From assembly GCA_020636405.1 (NCBI GenBank), contig JACJXW010000004.1, positions 1,550,001-1,614,000 of the forward strand: DNA of 64,000 bases, read 5' to 3'. Origin of the DNA: Lewinellaceae bacterium (lineage in GTDB: Bacteria > Bacteroidota > Bacteroidia > Chitinophagales > Saprospiraceae). The notes under the pieces were generated by a model. The model saw nothing but the letters and a program-made list of their open reading frames with translations. It was not told where the DNA came from and made no database searches. Of the stretch, positions 37,274 to 46,601 are shown in pieces. A program made the position numbers and the translations under genes. The stretch's first letter is position 1, and the number at the start of each line of letters is the position of its first letter.

Positions 37274-38353
37274 TTACCCATTCCGCTCCGCAAAGGCCTT
37301 CATCACATCCACCAGTACCTGTACGCTTTCAATGTCCATAGCGTTGTAGATGGAAGCCCGGAAGCCGCCTACCGAACGGTGGCCTTTCACACCGACACAC
37401 CCCGCAGCTTTGCACATTTCCAGGAAGGTACCCTGTAACTCCTCCTTACCCGACGTCATGACAAACGTGGCGTTCATATGCGAGCGGTCTTCCGGATGGG
37501 TTACCGTTCCCCGGAACAACGGGTTGGCGTCAACCTCCTCGTAGAGGAGTTGGGCTTTGGCTGCATTCCTGGATGCCATAGCGGCCAGGCCTCCGTTGGC
37601 CTTGATCCATTGAAATGTCAGCATTGCCACGTAGATGGGAAAGACCGGCGGCGTATTGAAAGTAGATTTCTTGCTGGCATGGGTGCGGTAATCCAGCATG
37701 GTTGGAATGGTGCGGCTAACCTTTCCCAGCATATCCTGTCGGACGATCACCAGCGTGAGGCCCGCCGGGCCGATGTTCTTTTGAGCGCCGGCGTAGATAA
37801 GGCCGAAACGATCAATATCTATGGGGCGGCTGAAGATATCGGAAGACATGTCCGCTACGAAAGGTACTTTAGTTTCCGGCCAGCTGTGGTATTGGGTGCC
37901 GAAAATGGTATTGTTGCTGGTCAGGTGGAAATACTTGGCGTTGGCCGGCACTTCATACCCTTTGGGGATGAAGGTGTAATTCTGTTCCTTGGAAGAAGCG
38001 ACGACCTCTACCTTACCGAAGTTCCGAGCCTCTTTGATGGCCTTGGACGACCAGCTGCCGGTATCGGCATAGGCGGCCATCTCGTTGTCATCCAGCAGGT
38101 TCATTGCCGTCATGAAGAACTGTGAGCTGGCTCCTCCCTGCAGGAAAAGTACGGCGTGTTCATCGCTCAGGCCGGCAATTTCCCTTACCAGGGCCTCCGC
38201 TTCCTCGAGCACTGCGGTGAATTCCGGGCTGCGGTGGGAGATCTCCAGTATGGAAAGCCCCGTGCCTTTGAAATCCAGAACGGCCTGGGCGGCTTGTTCC
38301 ATTACACTGGCCGGCAGAATAGCCGGCCCGGGGCTGAAGTTGTGTTTTTTCAT
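37274..38353 (-). CDS. serC: Phosphoserine aminotransferase SerC
   Basis: The start is MKKHNFSPGPAILPASVMEQ at 38353 (359 aa, matching the family); the open frame extends upstream to 38638 but without family sequence. Landmarks: NFSPGPA at the N-terminus, HRSPEF, FLQGGASSQF (phosphate-binding), and YAGAQKNIGPAG with the PLP lysine. The C-terminal end is VGGFRASIYNAM. It converts 3-phosphohydroxypyruvate and glutamate to phosphoserine in serine synthesis (and acts in PLP synthesis). It is a single-gene unit with its own terminator. Confidence 0.97.
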   Translation of the reverse strand: MKKHNFSPGPAILPASVMEQAAQAVLDFKGTGLSILEISHRSPEFTAVLEEAEALVREIAGLSDEHAVLFLQGGASSQFFMTAMNLLDDNEMAAYADTGSWSSKAIKEARNFGKVEVVASSKEQNYTFIPKGYEVPANAKYFHLTSNNTIFGTQYHSWPETKVPFVADMSSDIFSRPIDIDRFGLIYAGAQKNIGPAGLTLVIVRQDMLGKVSRTIPTMLDYRTHASKKSTFNTPPVFPIYVAMLTFQWIKANGGLAAMASRNAAKAQLLYEEVDANPLFRGTVTHPEDRSHMNATFVMTSGKEELQGTFLEMCKAAGCVGVKGHRSVGGFRASIYNAMDIESVQVLVDVMKAFAERNG

Positions 38354-38665
38354 TGCTCTTGTCTTTTTCAGTAAAGGATAACCGGCAATGGTCCTTTCGC
38401 CGGCGAAGCTGCAAAAATAGTCTTTTTCCTTACCATCCGCTTGTTTGGAATGTAAACTTATGGTGAGAATTCGTGTTCGGAAATGGCCAAAGGCGCCATT
38501 GGGCGGACGGCGGGCTTTCCCATAGCGGGATGGGCGCCGTACTCGCCGGGCTACCCGCCCGATAGCCCTTCCCCGCCATTTGTAGTTTTTGAGGCCTTCC
38601 GGAGGTTTCTTTGATAAAAAACTTATTTTAGCAAGCATTTAGATCGAATACCAACAGCAACAAAC
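38354..38665. other. Divergent intergenic region serC / M14 peptidase
   Basis: No gene seen. On the minus strand TATTTTTG (38419-38412) could be the -7 of serC, but no good -33 accompanies it. Confidence 0.35.
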
Positions 38666-41266
38666 ATGAAAAAACTGCTCCATTTGGCCTTGCTACTGGC
38701 AGCTTTCAGTCTCAATGCCCAAAGGCAACCTTTAACGTATTACCTTCCCGATATCGAGTACGACCCGGCGATTCCCACTCCGGAATCTTTCCTGGGGTAT
38801 CAGATCGGAGAGTGGCACCTCAGCCACGACCAACAGCTGTTCTATATGCGGGCACTGGCGGCAGCTTCTCCCCGGGTAACCCTTACGGAATATGCCCGCA
38901 CCTACGAGAACCGCCCTCTGGTTTACCTCACCATCACTTCCGAGGCCAACCACGGCCGCCTCGAGCAGATTCGCCGCGAACACCTGTCTCTTTCCAACCC
39001 CGGCCAGTCCGCCAAAGCGGATATATCCTCCATGCCTACTGTACTGTATCAAGGGTTCAGTATTCACGGCAATGAGCCCAGCGGAGGCAATGCCGCTCCA
39101 TTAGTGGCCTATTACCTCGCCGCCGGAAAGAGCGCGGAGGTGCAGCGCATCCTGGAGGAGACGGTGATACTTCTCGACCCCTGCTTTAATCCCGATGGCT
39201 TTAACCGGTTTTCTACCTGGGCCAACATGCACAAGAACCAAAATCTGACCGACGACCCGCAGGACCGTGAATACAACGAGGCCTGGCCCAGGGGCAGGAC
39301 CAACCACTACTGGTTTGACCTCAACCGCGACTGGATGCCGGGGCAACACCCGGAGAGCCAGGGCCGCATCCGGTTGTTCCACGAGTGGAAGCCCAATATT
39401 CTTACCGACCATCATGAGATGGGCACCAACGCTACCTTCTTTTTCATGCCTGGTGTTCCGGAGCGCACCAACCCGATCACGCCCTGGGAGAACCAGGAAT
39501 TGACCGGCAAGATCGGTACCTACCACGCCGCTGCGCTCGATGCGATCGGTTCTTTGTACTACAGCCAGGAAGGGTACGATGATTTCTACTACGGCAAGGG
39601 TTCGACTTTCCCCGATGCCAACGGAGGTATCGGCATTCTTTTTGAGCAGGCCAGTTCCCGGGGGCACCTGCAGGCCACTGTCAACGGGCCGTTGAGCTTC
39701 GCATTCACCATCCGCAATCAGGTGACAACTGCCTTGTCTACCCAAAATGCAGCGGTAGGCCTGCGCACTGAACTATTGGATTATCAGCGCCGTTTTTACC
39801 GCCAGGCGATGGAGGAAGCCGCCAAAGACGCCCGAAAGGCCCTCGTATTTGGGGTCGCCAATGACCCTGCCCGGCTTCACGCTCTGGTAGAATTGCTGCG
39901 CCGACAGCAGGTGGAGGTCTACCAACTAAGCAAACCACTGGAACTCGATGGGCAGTCCTTCCTTCCGGAGTCGGCCTTTATCGTGCCGATGGAACAAACC
40001 CAGTACCGGCTTATCCGTGGCATCTTTGATACTACTACTACATTCAAGGATAGCATTTTTTACGATGTTTCCAGCTGGGCTTTACACCTGGCCTTCAACC
40101 TCGACTATGCGGAAGTGGGTGTCAAGGCTTATAGCAAAAGCCTACTCGGCCCTGCGGTCCAGGGCCTGGCGCCGGAGCGGAAGTCCAGTCCTCCGCCTAT
40201 GAGCCAGTATGCCTATCTGCTGGAATGGGAGGACTATTATGCTCCGCGCGCACTGAACAAGCTCCTGTCCAGCGGGCTGAGGGCAAAAGTAGCTACGCGG
40301 GATTTCAAACTGGAAGGACGGGAATATCGCAAGGGCACGGTACTTATCCCCGCTCAGAACCAATCCAAATCGGCAGCTCAGGTGTATCAGCTGGTGGCCC
40401 AGACGGTGAATGAAACGTTGGTGTCGATCCAGGCGGTATCTACAGGGTTTACGCCTACGGGGATCGACCTGGGCAGCAATGATTTTGAGGCGCTGAAACC
40501 ACCCAAAATACTGATCCTGATCGGCGATGGCGTATCGAGCTATGGCGCCGGAGAAGTCTGGCACCTGCTGGACCAGCGTTTTGGTATGAAGGTGAGCAAA
40601 ATGGAGGTGAATGGCCTGTCCGGCAGTAACCTGGACAAATATACGGTGATCATCATGCCCGACGGCAGCTATAATGGCGTTAGCAAAGAAGGCTGGGATA
40701 AATTAAGAGAATGGGCGGCACAAGGCGGCACGCTGATCACTTTAGAGGAGGCTGCAAAAGCTGCTCAGAAACAGGGCCTGGCCAGCCTTAAGGTGCGGGA
40801 AGAGCCTAAGAAAGAGGGCGATACTGTTCAGCGAAGGCCGTATGAGCGCCTCGAGGATGACCGTGGTTCGGAGAGCGTTGGCGGCGCCATCGTACTGGCC
40901 CGGGTCGACCTCAGCCATCCGTTGTTCTATGGGTGCCACCGGCCGCTCATGCCTTTGTTCCGCAGCAACAGTTTGTCCTTTGAACCTACCCTTAATGCCT
41001 ATGCTACGCCGGCTGTTTACACGGATACCCCGCTGGTGAGCGGTTATATCAAAGATAAGAACCTGCAACTGATCCGCAATTCGGCGGCGGCCGTGGTCAG
41101 TGGCGTTGGACAGGGACGGACGATCTGTCTGATGGACAACCCCAACTTTCGCGCCTTTTGGTACGGAACCAACCGGATATTCGCCAACAGTATCTTCTTT
41201 GGGTCCATTATCAGCAGATATGCGGTGGAAAAGGCGAGCGGGCAGGCTCCGGCAGCCGTCAAGTGA
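38666..41266 (+). CDS. Secreted M14 zinc carboxypeptidase-like protein
   Basis: An 866-aa protein with a signal peptide (LLHLALLLAAFSLNAQ). Residues about 45-360 are an M14 carboxypeptidase domain: SIHGNEPSGGNAAP with the zinc His and Glu (HGNE), the DLNRDWMP loop, LTDHHEMGTNATFF as the third ligand region, and GIGILFEQASSRG with the likely catalytic Glu. Residues about 610-720 resemble a class I glutamine-amidotransferase-like fold (PPKILILIGDGVSSYG, then AAQGGTLITLEEA) as found in this Bacteroidota subfamily. It is likely to digest peptides outside the inner membrane. No T9SS sorting domain is visible, so it may be periplasmic. Confidence 0.9.
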   Translation: MKKLLHLALLLAAFSLNAQRQPLTYYLPDIEYDPAIPTPESFLGYQIGEWHLSHDQQLFYMRALAAASPRVTLTEYARTYENRPLVYLTITSEANHGRLEQIRREHLSLSNPGQSAKADISSMPTVLYQGFSIHGNEPSGGNAAPLVAYYLAAGKSAEVQRILEETVILLDPCFNPDGFNRFSTWANMHKNQNLTDDPQDREYNEAWPRGRTNHYWFDLNRDWMPGQHPESQGRIRLFHEWKPNILTDHHEMGTNATFFFMPGVPERTNPITPWENQELTGKIGTYHAAALDAIGSLYYSQEGYDDFYYGKGSTFPDANGGIGILFEQASSRGHLQATVNGPLSFAFTIRNQVTTALSTQNAAVGLRTELLDYQRRFYRQAMEEAAKDARKALVFGVANDPARLHALVELLRRQQVEVYQLSKPLELDGQSFLPESAFIVPMEQTQYRLIRGIFDTTTTFKDSIFYDVSSWALHLAFNLDYAEVGVKAYSKSLLGPAVQGLAPERKSSPPPMSQYAYLLEWEDYYAPRALNKLLSSGLRAKVATRDFKLEGREYRKGTVLIPAQNQSKSAAQVYQLVAQTVNETLVSIQAVSTGFTPTGIDLGSNDFEALKPPKILILIGDGVSSYGAGEVWHLLDQRFGMKVSKMEVNGLSGSNLDKYTVIIMPDGSYNGVSKEGWDKLREWAAQGGTLITLEEAAKAAQKQGLASLKVREEPKKEGDTVQRRPYERLEDDRGSESVGGAIVLARVDLSHPLFYGCHRPLMPLFRSNSLSFEPTLNAYATPAVYTDTPLVSGYIKDKNLQLIRNSAAAVVSGVGQGRTICLMDNPNFRAFWYGTNRIFANSIFFGSIISRYAVEKASGQAPAAVK

Positions 41267-41323
41267 TAGGCTGTAGGCCGGTATCCGGAAAACAGGGCGC
41301 CGGTTTTGCACCTTAATTTAATG

Positions 41324-41354
41324 TCAGCCGGGATTCCCGCAGAATCCCGGCTGA
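41324..41354 (+). terminator. Hairpin after the M14 peptidase gene
   Basis: TCAGCCGGGATTC (41324-41336) pairs with GAATCCCGGCTGA (41342-41354). No strong T-run follows. The rest of 41267-41616 shows no gene. Confidence 0.65.
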
Positions 41355-41616
41355 TGCTACCTCCCAGCGTTGCGTTTGCCTGCCGTTATCCTATTCCATG
41401 CACAGCATTAATAGAACATCCGGCCCAAGCTTTGCCCGGCGCTCACTTTTTCGGGCCACAAATGAATGTTAATGCATACAGGCCAACAATATTGAACGTT
41501 AAAGAAAGACGCGCTCCCAAGGTTTAATTAAAGGGAAGAGCCAACCATTTGTTCCTGCTTGTGGTATACTATAAAGGCTTTCCCTGAAATAAGGGCCTTA
41601 ACCAAATGGTCAAAAT

Positions 41617-42126
41617 ATGCTTAGAAAACTACTGCTCGCAAATGCCTTGTTTATCTGGTTACTGGTTGGCGCCTGCTCTCAGAGCCCTTATCACGAAATG
41701 GCGAAGGATACCATTATTACCCGCCCCATACTCTTCGGTAACGCCTATCTGCTGGATGGAAAACAGCTCAATATTACGGTGATGCAGTGGTTTATGAGCG
41801 ATCATCCGCTGGCTCATGACCAGATTCGGGTGGCAGTGGTCAGCGGCCAGATGGCAGCGGTAAGTTATACCCTGGGAGGCATGATCTTTCTCGGAGGTTT
41901 TCTGATCCGCCAGGACGACAATGCCGCCGGAGACGACCTGATGCTGATGGGCAGTGCCGGAATCGGCGCAGGCTTGCTCCTGACCCTCATCTCAAGCGGG
42001 CACCAGCGGCGGGCAGTTCAATTGTACAATGAAGACATCAAGCGTTATATGGATTCCTCGGCCCGGGTGGAGTGGCAGTTGGGCTTCACAGGGAATGGGG
42101 TGACGTTAATGGCGGGGTTGGAGTGA
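41617..42126 (+). CDS. Small putative lipoprotein (169 aa)
   Basis: The N-terminus MLRKLLLANALFIWLLVGAC followed by SQSP is a lipoprotein signal with Cys20. Two hydrophobic segments follow (MAAVSYTLGGMIFLGGFLI and LMGSAGIGAGLLLTLI). I do not recognise the family. It lies convergent to the sigma factor gene with 36 nt between stops. Envelope location is likely; role unknown. Confidence 0.7.
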   Translation: MLRKLLLANALFIWLLVGACSQSPYHEMAKDTIITRPILFGNAYLLDGKQLNITVMQWFMSDHPLAHDQIRVAVVSGQMAAVSYTLGGMIFLGGFLIRQDDNAAGDDLMLMGSAGIGAGLLLTLISSGHQRRAVQLYNEDIKRYMDSSARVEWQLGFTGNGVTLMAGLE

Positions 42127-42162
42127 CCGGCTGCCCGAAAACGCAGCTTCCTGCCCGGGCGG

Positions 42163-43032
42163 TTATCCCAGGTAAGCATTCAGCAGCACTTTGTGGGAAG
42201 AAGACCGAAGCCTGCGAATAGCTTTGTCTTTAATTTGCCGGATTCTCTCCTGGGTAAGGCTCATGCTCGTCCCTATTTCATTAAGCGTCATGGGTTCTTC
42301 TTCGCCCAGGCCGAAATACATCCTGATGATTTCCTGCTCCCTTCCGGATAAAAGCGACAATACTTTTTCGATATCGAGCCTTAGCGAATCCGTATAAGCT
42401 ACCTCTTTATCGGTCTCTAAAGTATCCTGGTTTTCTAAAACATCGAGATAGGAAGAGGTATTATCCCCGCCTTCGAAGGGAGCGTCAACGGAGACATGGC
42501 CGGGCGCGTATTTCAGCGTTTCGGTAATTGAATCGAGGGTCAATTCCATGTCTTCGGCCAGTTCTTCATTGGTTGGCTCTCTTTCATATTTCTGTTCCAG
42601 ATGGGAAAAAGTCTGGTTGATCTTGGCCAGCGCACCCACTTTATTCAGGGGCAGGCGGATGAGCCTTCCCTGTTCGGACATGGCTTGCATGATCGATTGC
42701 CTGATCCACCAAACGGCATAGGAGATGAACTTGAAACCCCGTGTTTCATCGTATCTCTGGGCGGCTTTCACCAGCCCGATATTGCCTTCGCTGATGAGGT
42801 CTATCAACGGAAGGTGATTGTTTTGATATTGCTTGGCAACGGAGACCACAAACCTTAGATTGGCCTTTACCAACTTTTCCAGGGCCACTTGGTCACCATT
42901 CCTTATCCTTCCGGCCAATTCTATTTCTTCTTCGACGGAAATCATGTCCAATTTGCTGATCTCGGACAAGTATGATTCTATCGATTTGCTATCACGAAGC
43001 GTAATAGACTGTGAAATCTTCAATTCTCGCAT
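42163..43032 (-). CDS. rpoD: Primary RNA polymerase sigma factor (RpoD/SigA type)
   Basis: The start is MRELKISQSITLRDSKSIES at 43032 (289 aa; an ATG three codons upstream is open). This is the short Bacteroidota primary sigma with no region 1.1: region 1.2 YLSEISKLDMISVEEEIELA, region 2 NLRFVVSVAKQYQ and DLISEGNIGLVKAAQRYD, region 2.4 FISYAVWWIRQSI, region 4 LSGREQEIIRMYFGLG, and HTH TLNEIGTSMSLTQERIRQI. It directs transcription from TTTG/TAnnTTTG promoters such as those found here. Confidence 0.96.
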   Translation of the reverse strand: MRELKISQSITLRDSKSIESYLSEISKLDMISVEEEIELAGRIRNGDQVALEKLVKANLRFVVSVAKQYQNNHLPLIDLISEGNIGLVKAAQRYDETRGFKFISYAVWWIRQSIMQAMSEQGRLIRLPLNKVGALAKINQTFSHLEQKYEREPTNEELAEDMELTLDSITETLKYAPGHVSVDAPFEGGDNTSSYLDVLENQDTLETDKEVAYTDSLRLDIEKVLSLLSGREQEIIRMYFGLGEEEPMTLNEIGTSMSLTQERIRQIKDKAIRRLRSSSHKVLLNAYLG

Positions 43033-43122
43033 AGGTGTCAAGATACACCTTTTTCATTATTCCGGGTGTATTTTAGGCCTGGCGAGGAAGAGAGAATTTT
43101 CTTTAGCGGGTTGACACAACCT

Positions 43123-45747
43123 TTAGCTCACCATTTCCCTGGCTTTGGCAATTGCCCTTTCCAGCCCCCCGGAATCTTTCCCTCCGGCGGTGGCGAAGAA
43201 AGGCTGCCCGCCGCCTCCGCCCTGGATCTCCCTGGCCAATTCCCGGATCATATTGCCGGCATGCAGCCCTTTGCTCTCCGTCAGCTCCCGGCTGATGGCA
43301 ATGAGCAGTTGAGGCTTGCCGTTGACTTCGGCGCCGAAAACGATGACGGCGTTATCGATCTGCTCTTCCAGCTGGTAGGCCAGCGTTTTGATCGCGTTGC
43401 TGTCTTCCAGCGGCAGCCTGGCGCCCAGGAAGTTGAGGCCGTTGATGGGCTCGACCTTTCGCAGCAACTCGCCCTTCATGGCGCCGGCCTGGGCGGACAG
43501 CAATTTTTCGACTTCCTTTTTGAGCTGTTTATTCTCCTCCTGCAGGGCAGCCACGTTTTTCGCTGCATTTTTCGGGTTTTTCAGCAGCAGGCGGATCTCG
43601 TTGAGCTCTTCCAGTTCTTCCATCAGGAAGGACTCGGCCCGGCTGGCGGTGATGGCCTCGATGCGGCGGATACCGGCCGCTACCGCTCCTTCCGAGACGA
43701 TCTTGAACAGCCCGATCTCGCCGGTGGCACCCACGTGGGTACCGCCGCAGAGTTCGCGCGAGAAGTCTCGGCCGAAGGTGATCACGCGCACCTGTTCGCC
43801 GTATTTTTCACCGAACAGCATCATAGCGCCGGAGGCTTTGGCCTGGTCGATGGGCATTTCCCGTTCCTCTTCGAGAGGGATGTTCTCCCGTATCTTTTCG
43901 TTGACCATGGCCTCGATCTGCCGCACCTCTTCGTCGGTCACCTTCTGGAAATGGGAGAAGTCGAAACGCAGGCGCTTGTCGTCAACGTCCTGTCCTTTCT
44001 GCAGGGCATGCGTGCCCAGAACGCGGTGCAGGGCGGCATGCATGAGGTGAGTGGCCGAGTGGTTGCTGGCCGTGGCCTGGCGCCGGGTGGTATTCACTTC
44101 GGCGCGAACGGGCCCTTCAATGTCCTCCGGCAGGTTTTTGACGACATGGATGATCAGTTCATTCTCTTTCTGGGTGTCGAGCACCGGTATTTTTTCAGGG
44201 CCGAACCAAAGCAGCCCGGAGTCACCGGCCTGGCCTCCGCTTTCGGCGTAGAAAGGGGTCCGGTTCAGCACGATCTGGAACTGTTGCTTGTCTTTGGCTT
44301 CTACGGTGCGGTATTTGAGCACATGTGCTTTATCCACGGCCAGCTCATCGTAACCGACGAATTCTACCTCCTCGCCGTCGCGCACTACCCGCCAGTCGCC
44401 GACCAGCTTATGAGCGTCGGCCCGGGAGCGTTCTTTTTGCTTTTTGAGGGCCTGCTGGAAGCCGGCCTCGTCGATCGTCAGGCCGCGTTCGGCGGCGATG
44501 AGGCGGGTCAGGTCGATGGGGAAGCCGAAGGTATCGTAGAGTTCGAAGGCGTCCTGTCCGTCGATCTGCCCGGAATCTACGTCGAGGGTATCGAAGCGGC
44601 GCAGGCCTTTTTCGAGGGTATGGAGGAAGGTGTTCTCTTCCCCTTCGATCACTTTGGCGACCTGTGCCTGCTGGGCCTTCAGTTCGGGGAATACACCACG
44701 GAAGTAGTCGGCCAACAGCGGTACGAGGGTATGCAGGAAGGGTTCCTTAATATCGAGGAAAGAGAAATAGTACCGGACGGCCCGGCGCAGGATGCGCCGA
44801 ACGACATATCCGGCGCCGTTATTGCCGGGCAGCTGGCCGTCGGCAATGGTGAGGGCTACGGCTCGAATATGGTCGGCCACGACCCGCATGGCGGTGTCCG
44901 ATTTGGCTTCCGGAGCATAACTTCCGCCGTATGGCTTACCGGTCTTCTGTTCGATAAAGCGGATGATGGGAGTGAACACGTCCGTGTCGTAGGTCGCGGT
45001 CTTTCCCTGAAGCGCCATACAGAGGCGCTCGAAGCCCATTCCGGTATCCACGTGTTTTTCCGGCAGCCCTTCCAGTTGCCCATCGGCTTTTCGGTTGAAC
45101 TGAATGAAAACGTTGTTCCAGATCTCGATCACTTCCGGATGGTCTTGATTGACCAGGGCCTCTCCCGGTACTTTTTTGCGTTCTTCTTCGCTGCGCAGGT
45201 CGATATGTATCTCAGAACAAGGGCCGCAGGGACCGGTATCGCCCATTTCCCAGAAGTTATCCTTCTTGTTGCCATTGATGATGTGATTGCCAGGCAGATA
45301 CTGGCCCCAAAGGGCACGCGCTTCTTCGTCAGGTTCGAGTCCTTCGCTGGCATCCCCTTCAAAAACGGTGGCGTACAAACGGCCCTTTTCAATGCCATAT
45401 ACTTCGGTGAGAAGCTCCCAGGACCAGTCGATGGCCTCCTTTTTGAAATAATCGCCAAAAGACCAGTTCCCCAGCATTTCGAACATGGTGTGGTGCGTGC
45501 CGTCACGCCCTACATCTTCCAGGTCGTTGTGTTTACCGGAGACGCGCATGCACTTCTGGGTATCGGCGATTCGGCGTACTTCCGGCGTCTGGTTGCCGAG
45601 AAAATAGTCCTTGAACTGGTTCATGCCGGCATTGGTGAACATCAGCGTTGGGTCGTCCTTACTGACAATCGGGGCGCTGGGCACGATCTTATGTTGCTTG
45701 GAGGCGAAAAAGTCGAGGAACGCCTGCCGTATCTCTGTTGAAGTCAT
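43123..45747 (-). CDS. alaS: Alanine--tRNA ligase
   Basis: An 874-aa enzyme of full family length. The N-terminal catalytic core reads LDFFASKQHKIVPSAPIVSK, FTNAGMNQFKDYFLG, and DGTHHTMFEMLGNWSFGDYF. The editing domain has HSATHLMHAAL (HxxxH) and FSRELCGGTHVGATGEIG (CxxxH). The C-terminal oligomerisation domain is complete, with GGGGGGQPFFATAGGKD-type glycines. It charges tRNA-Ala and clears mischarged Ser or Gly. It is preceded by a heptamer array at 45854. Confidence 0.98.
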   Translation of the reverse strand: MTSTEIRQAFLDFFASKQHKIVPSAPIVSKDDPTLMFTNAGMNQFKDYFLGNQTPEVRRIADTQKCMRVSGKHNDLEDVGRDGTHHTMFEMLGNWSFGDYFKKEAIDWSWELLTEVYGIEKGRLYATVFEGDASEGLEPDEEARALWGQYLPGNHIINGNKKDNFWEMGDTGPCGPCSEIHIDLRSEEERKKVPGEALVNQDHPEVIEIWNNVFIQFNRKADGQLEGLPEKHVDTGMGFERLCMALQGKTATYDTDVFTPIIRFIEQKTGKPYGGSYAPEAKSDTAMRVVADHIRAVALTIADGQLPGNNGAGYVVRRILRRAVRYYFSFLDIKEPFLHTLVPLLADYFRGVFPELKAQQAQVAKVIEGEENTFLHTLEKGLRRFDTLDVDSGQIDGQDAFELYDTFGFPIDLTRLIAAERGLTIDEAGFQQALKKQKERSRADAHKLVGDWRVVRDGEEVEFVGYDELAVDKAHVLKYRTVEAKDKQQFQIVLNRTPFYAESGGQAGDSGLLWFGPEKIPVLDTQKENELIIHVVKNLPEDIEGPVRAEVNTTRRQATASNHSATHLMHAALHRVLGTHALQKGQDVDDKRLRFDFSHFQKVTDEEVRQIEAMVNEKIRENIPLEEEREMPIDQAKASGAMMLFGEKYGEQVRVITFGRDFSRELCGGTHVGATGEIGLFKIVSEGAVAAGIRRIEAITASRAESFLMEELEELNEIRLLLKNPKNAAKNVAALQEENKQLKKEVEKLLSAQAGAMKGELLRKVEPINGLNFLGARLPLEDSNAIKTLAYQLEEQIDNAVIVFGAEVNGKPQLLIAISRELTESKGLHAGNMIRELAREIQGGGGGQPFFATAGGKDSGGLERAIAKAREMVS

Positions 45748-46427
45748 AATGGTATTGCTTAAACGAGCTGATTTTTTTGGAACAGCGAAGATAGGGGTAG
45801 TAGTTCATATATGCCAGGATTTTTAGGAATAGATAGGGGAGGTGGGGTGTTGATTTGTGATTCGTGATTCGTGATTCGTGATTCGTTGATTCGTGATTCG
45901 TGACTCGTTGATTCGTGATTCGTGACTCGTGACTCGTGACTCGTGATTCGGTGATTCGTGATTTGCAAACCGGGAATCGGAGTTGGTATGAACTCATAAT
46001 TAAGTGCGTGGGCCAAAACAGGCGAGCAATATAACCCTATGGCAATATAGCCGGACCCCAATATGCAGAGGCATTTTGGCTCCGCTTTCCCAATTGGGAT
46101 GAGTGAAACTGCAATTGTCCAAGCACTTACTTACACCAATACACCAAAACACGAGGGAAACCTTAGCGCCGATTCTACGTATACGCAAATACACATATAC
46201 ACAAAATCACGATAAATAGTTAAAAAGCGTTAAAAAGTCTTAAAATTTACAGCAAAGTGGAATCCATTCTCCATCTTTGTGTTCCCCAGTTGAAAAAGAA
46301 CTACACCCAATCCTGGCAAAAAGCTTACATTTTATCCCTTCAGGCTATTTATTGACATTATTTTGGTTAACCTTTTAGGAGAAATTCGCAAATCATTTAG
46401 GCATTTATCTAAAAAACCACTTAAAAT
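45748..46427. other. Long gene-free region upstream of alaS and the M23 gene
   Basis: Apart from the heptamer array (45854-45961) and the M23 promoter that follows, this region is AT-rich with short direct repeats (GTTAAAAAGCGTTAAAAAG near 46217) and no coding frame I can support. Confidence 0.5.
45854..45961. repeat. Tandem heptamer array (YTCGTGA), about 15 units
   Basis: Units TTCGTGA and CTCGTGA in tandem, with three 8-bp variants (TTCGTTGA, CTCGTTGA, TTCGGTGA). It is the same heptamer as at 26392-26496. It ends about 107 nt upstream of the alaS start codon. Confidence 0.95.
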
Positions 46428-46458
46428 TTTGTGTTTCTCCCTCCACGGTTTATTTTTG
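46428..46458 (+). promoter_or_regulatory. Promoter of the M23 peptidase gene
   Basis: TTTG (46428-46431), 19-nt spacer, TATTTTTG (46451-46458): a full match to the Bacteroidota consensus. The start near 46465 gives a leader of about 137 nt. Confidence 0.75.
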
Positions 46459-46601
46459 ACGCATACACATAATGGGAAAGAGTAAAAAAAGAGAGAGGGA
46501 GAAAAGCTAAAGGTTCAGCAACTATCAGGTTTCTCCAACATTAAAGGTTGTTCGAAAAGCACTCTGCTGGATCATTTAGTTTAGGTAAAGATTTGATACT
46601 C

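Noticed and set aside
37274..38638. Upstream extension of SerC to 38638
   Set aside because: The family start (MKKHNFSPGPA) is at 38353, and the extension encodes no SerC sequence.
43066..45741. Open frame of 891 codons on the plus strand opposite alaS
   Set aside because: It lies wholly over alaS, a full-length conserved enzyme. Its protein has no motif; it is open because of the GC-rich codon pattern of the real gene.
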